From: Mobilitalea torta
GTDB lineage: Bacteria; Bacillota; Clostridia; Lachnospirales; Lachnospiraceae
Direction: 5' to 3'
Length of the DNA: 64,000 bases
Assembly (NCBI RefSeq): GCF_050433395.1
Contig: NZ_JBNPXH010000005.1
Location: 62,001 to 126,000 of the forward strand
How positions within the stretch are numbered: position 1 is the stretch's first letter; the number at the start of each line of letters is the position of its first letter. Made by a program: the position numbers and the translations under genes. Below are positions 62,320 through 64,000 of the stretch, piece after piece. The notes beneath the pieces are model-generated. The model saw only the letters and a list, made by a program, of their open reading frames with translations, made no database searches and had not been told where the DNA came from.

Positions 62320-62467
62320 TTTCTTACCTCCTCAACTGCCAAACCCGTGCCTTTTCCTCAGCTTGACTCTGTACCGTATTTTACGCTCACATTTTAGCAT
62401 ATTCCTGCGGATTTGTCCTTTCTTTTCGGCGGATAATTTCTTATGTCATTCATTAGCGATTCTTATA

Positions 62468-64000
62468 TTAGAGCAGGGAAGCAAATCTCTTCTTCCCATA
62501 GCTCATTAAAATCCAATACAAAACCCCGCATCCCGTCAGCAGAAGCAGAATACAGGTCAGATATGCCGCAACTGAATTCCCGATCAGAAAGAAAACGGCG
62601 GAAAGGACACAGGTGATCCCCATTCCCCCAAATACTACAATCAACGACGGAGCACTCTGCTTTACCACAACCGTTTCTATGCTCCACTGAAAATTCGGCA
62701 GCAGCAGATTCACCAGCAGGCCAAACACGGCCACAAACAAGCCGCATGCCACACCAAACACCATCAGACAGACTGTAGCGGCAGCATCCAGCCCAAGGCC
62801 AATTCCCAACAGCAGCGCGTCCACCGGCACCGGTGCCAGTATGGTGAGATTCACCAGAAGCTTTGAGTCATAGATCGTCTTCGGTTCCACAGGAAGGGAC
62901 TTCAGAATCCATAAATTCTTCCCCTCCAGGGAGATGGACGCCATGGTGGTGCTGCTGAGCATAATGCAGAAGGACAGCAGCATCGGAGCGATGATCCCCA
63001 TGAAGCTCTCGGGAATTTCATTTCCAAAGACCGTCTCCCGATCCAGAAAAAGCAGGGCTACGGAGGCTGCCGTGAGCATCACTATTCCTATTCCGCTGTT
63101 TAACACATAGGGCACGGAAGAAAAGTACCTCTTTAATTCCTTACGGTACAGGGCCTTCAACGGCGAAGCAGTCTTAAGAATTCCCAGCTTGAATTTGGCA
63201 CCGCCCCTTCCCGTCATGAACACTGTGTTCAGGCTTTTAAATATCCTCTGCACCACCCAGACATAGAGAAAAAAGGCCAGGGCAGAGATACCGGCAAAGA
63301 GGAGAAAATCCAACGCCCTCTGCTCCACCAGTGCTCCCGTGTACAGCTTTGCCAGGGGATAGAGTGAATAAACCTGCTTCGTCAGATCCACGCCGATATT
63401 CAGCATCTCTTCCCCGCTCTCTCCCAAAGAAAAGGAGGATGCCAGGATAAAGAGCACCAATCCCATAGAGAAAATAATATTCATCAGATTACGATGCCGG
63501 AATTTCGACGCCATATAAGCAATCAGGGTTCCCAGGAAGGAGGCAATCACAATGGGTACCAGGGGCACAAACATCATGGAAACCAGGCCCGTGAGATAGA
63601 AAAGCAGGGATTGCCCTGTCAAAATTCCATATGCCGCTATCATAGGAAGGATGATAATCGCCACAAAAAACAAATTAATGATATACAAAATGATCAGCCG
63701 GCTGGCTACAACCCCTCCGGTGCCGACAGGCAGGGACATTACCAGATCATAATCCCGGAAGCCGAATACCGTCCCTCTCACCTTCCATACCGTGGTGATT
63801 ACCAGGATGATACAGGTAAGGGCCATCATCAATGGCGGCAGCAAATCAATTCTCTGAACAGACATCAGCGCAAATCCCAATATAAAATTATAAAAAGCAG
63901 ACAGGATTCCCATCCCCCCTGCAAATAACCCCAGCCCCAGATAAATCATCCGGGGCTTTTTCGTCTTATGCTGCCCCATGGACAGCGTATCGGCAAGAAC
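62468..64000 (-). CDS. ABC-2-type transporter permease, 5' end beyond the right edge
   Basis: The 510 codons in the window encode about ten to twelve membrane segments with short basic loops, typical of large ABC-2-type permeases found with an adjacent ATPase. The frame is open up to base 64000 (upstream of the ATG at 63979 it reads VLADTLS), so the true start lies outside the window. The ATPase is expected to the right. The cargo is unknown. Confidence 0.75.
   Translation of the reverse strand, partial: VLADTLSMGQHKTKKPRMIYLGLGLFAGGMGILSAFYNFILGFALMSVQRIDLLPPLMMALTCIILVITTVWKVRGTVFGFRDYDLVMSLPVGTGGVVASRLIILYIINLFFVAIIILPMIAAYGILTGQSLLFYLTGLVSMMFVPLVPIVIASFLGTLIAYMASKFRHRNLMNIIFSMGLVLFILASSFSLGESGEEMLNIGVDLTKQVYSLYPLAKLYTGALVEQRALDFLLFAGISALAFFLYVWVVQRIFKSLNTVFMTGRGGAKFKLGILKTASPLKALYRKELKRYFSSVPYVLNSGIGIVMLTAASVALLFLDRETVFGNEIPESFMGIIAPMLLSFCIMLSSTTMASISLEGKNLWILKSLPVEPKTIYDSKLLVNLTILAPVPVDALLLGIGLGLDAAATVCLMVFGVACGLFVAVFGLLVNLLLPNFQWSIETVVVKQSAPSLIVVFGGMGITCVLSAVFFLIGNSVAAYLTCILLLLTGCGVLYWILMSYGKKRFASLL

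Overview
The window looks like the chromosome of a sporulation-lineage member of the Firmicutes, most likely Lachnospiraceae (class Clostridia). Strong AGGAGG-type ribosome sites precede most genes. The gene families are typical of that group: AddA/AddB, McsA-McsB-ClpC-RadA, a ThiT transporter under a TPP riboswitch, SpoIID-like proteins, SLH and BspA-like surface proteins, and a SigV/RsiV-type pair. The taxon is inferred from gene content and style, not from a marker gene. Most genes are on the minus strand.

Layout. 1-7657: recombination nuclease genes addB and addA (addA cut by the left edge), with a secreted-protein gene between them. 7793-11507: a small membrane protein, a DegV lipid-binding protein, glutamine-dependent NAD synthetase, and a probable 6S RNA with a consensus promoter and terminator. 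11781-16273: a two-component system, a Big_2-like secreted protein, a glyoxalase-fold protein and a Nudix hydrolase. 16396-21083: two tandem SpoIID-like/peptidoglycan-binding paralogs, the TPP riboswitch with thiT, and a lipoprotein amidase. 21096-27163: glutamate synthase gltB-gltD. 27357-36979: a 2945-residue SLH/Calx-beta/Asp-box surface protein divergent from a TetR regulator, with a 29-bp inverted repeat between them. 37158-40746: an RsiV-like anti-sigma factor with its ECF sigma factor and a likely autoregulated promoter, then a DEAD-box helicase and a DUF1456 protein.

41042-46607 is an accessory scar. It holds a frameshifted CPBP protease, a yhcG fragment, an aadE fragment lacking both ends, a truncated lantibiotic-type ABC permease next to its intact ATPase, a repeated copy of a tRNA 3' end, a BspA-like surface protein and tRNA-Trp. 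The repeated tRNA end and the tRNA itself bound a segment of about 3 kb that looks like an integrated element without an integrase.

46722-54978 returns to core genes: a TIM-barrel isomerase-like protein, an MmcQ/YjbR protein, radA, clpC, mcsB and mcsA. These are headed by a GntR/YtrA-type regulator where CtsR would usually be, with an inverted repeat over its promoter. 55112-59181 holds two cell-envelope proteins that share a cadherin-like domain, one of them a GH73 glucosaminidase with SH3 repeats. 59300-62319 is purM-purN-purD, and the window ends inside an ABC-2-type permease gene.

The recurring theme outside housekeeping is the cell surface: at least nine genes encode envelope, peptidoglycan-binding or peptidoglycan-hydrolysing proteins, or sensors of envelope damage. 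All assignments come from reading the sequence; no database search was run.
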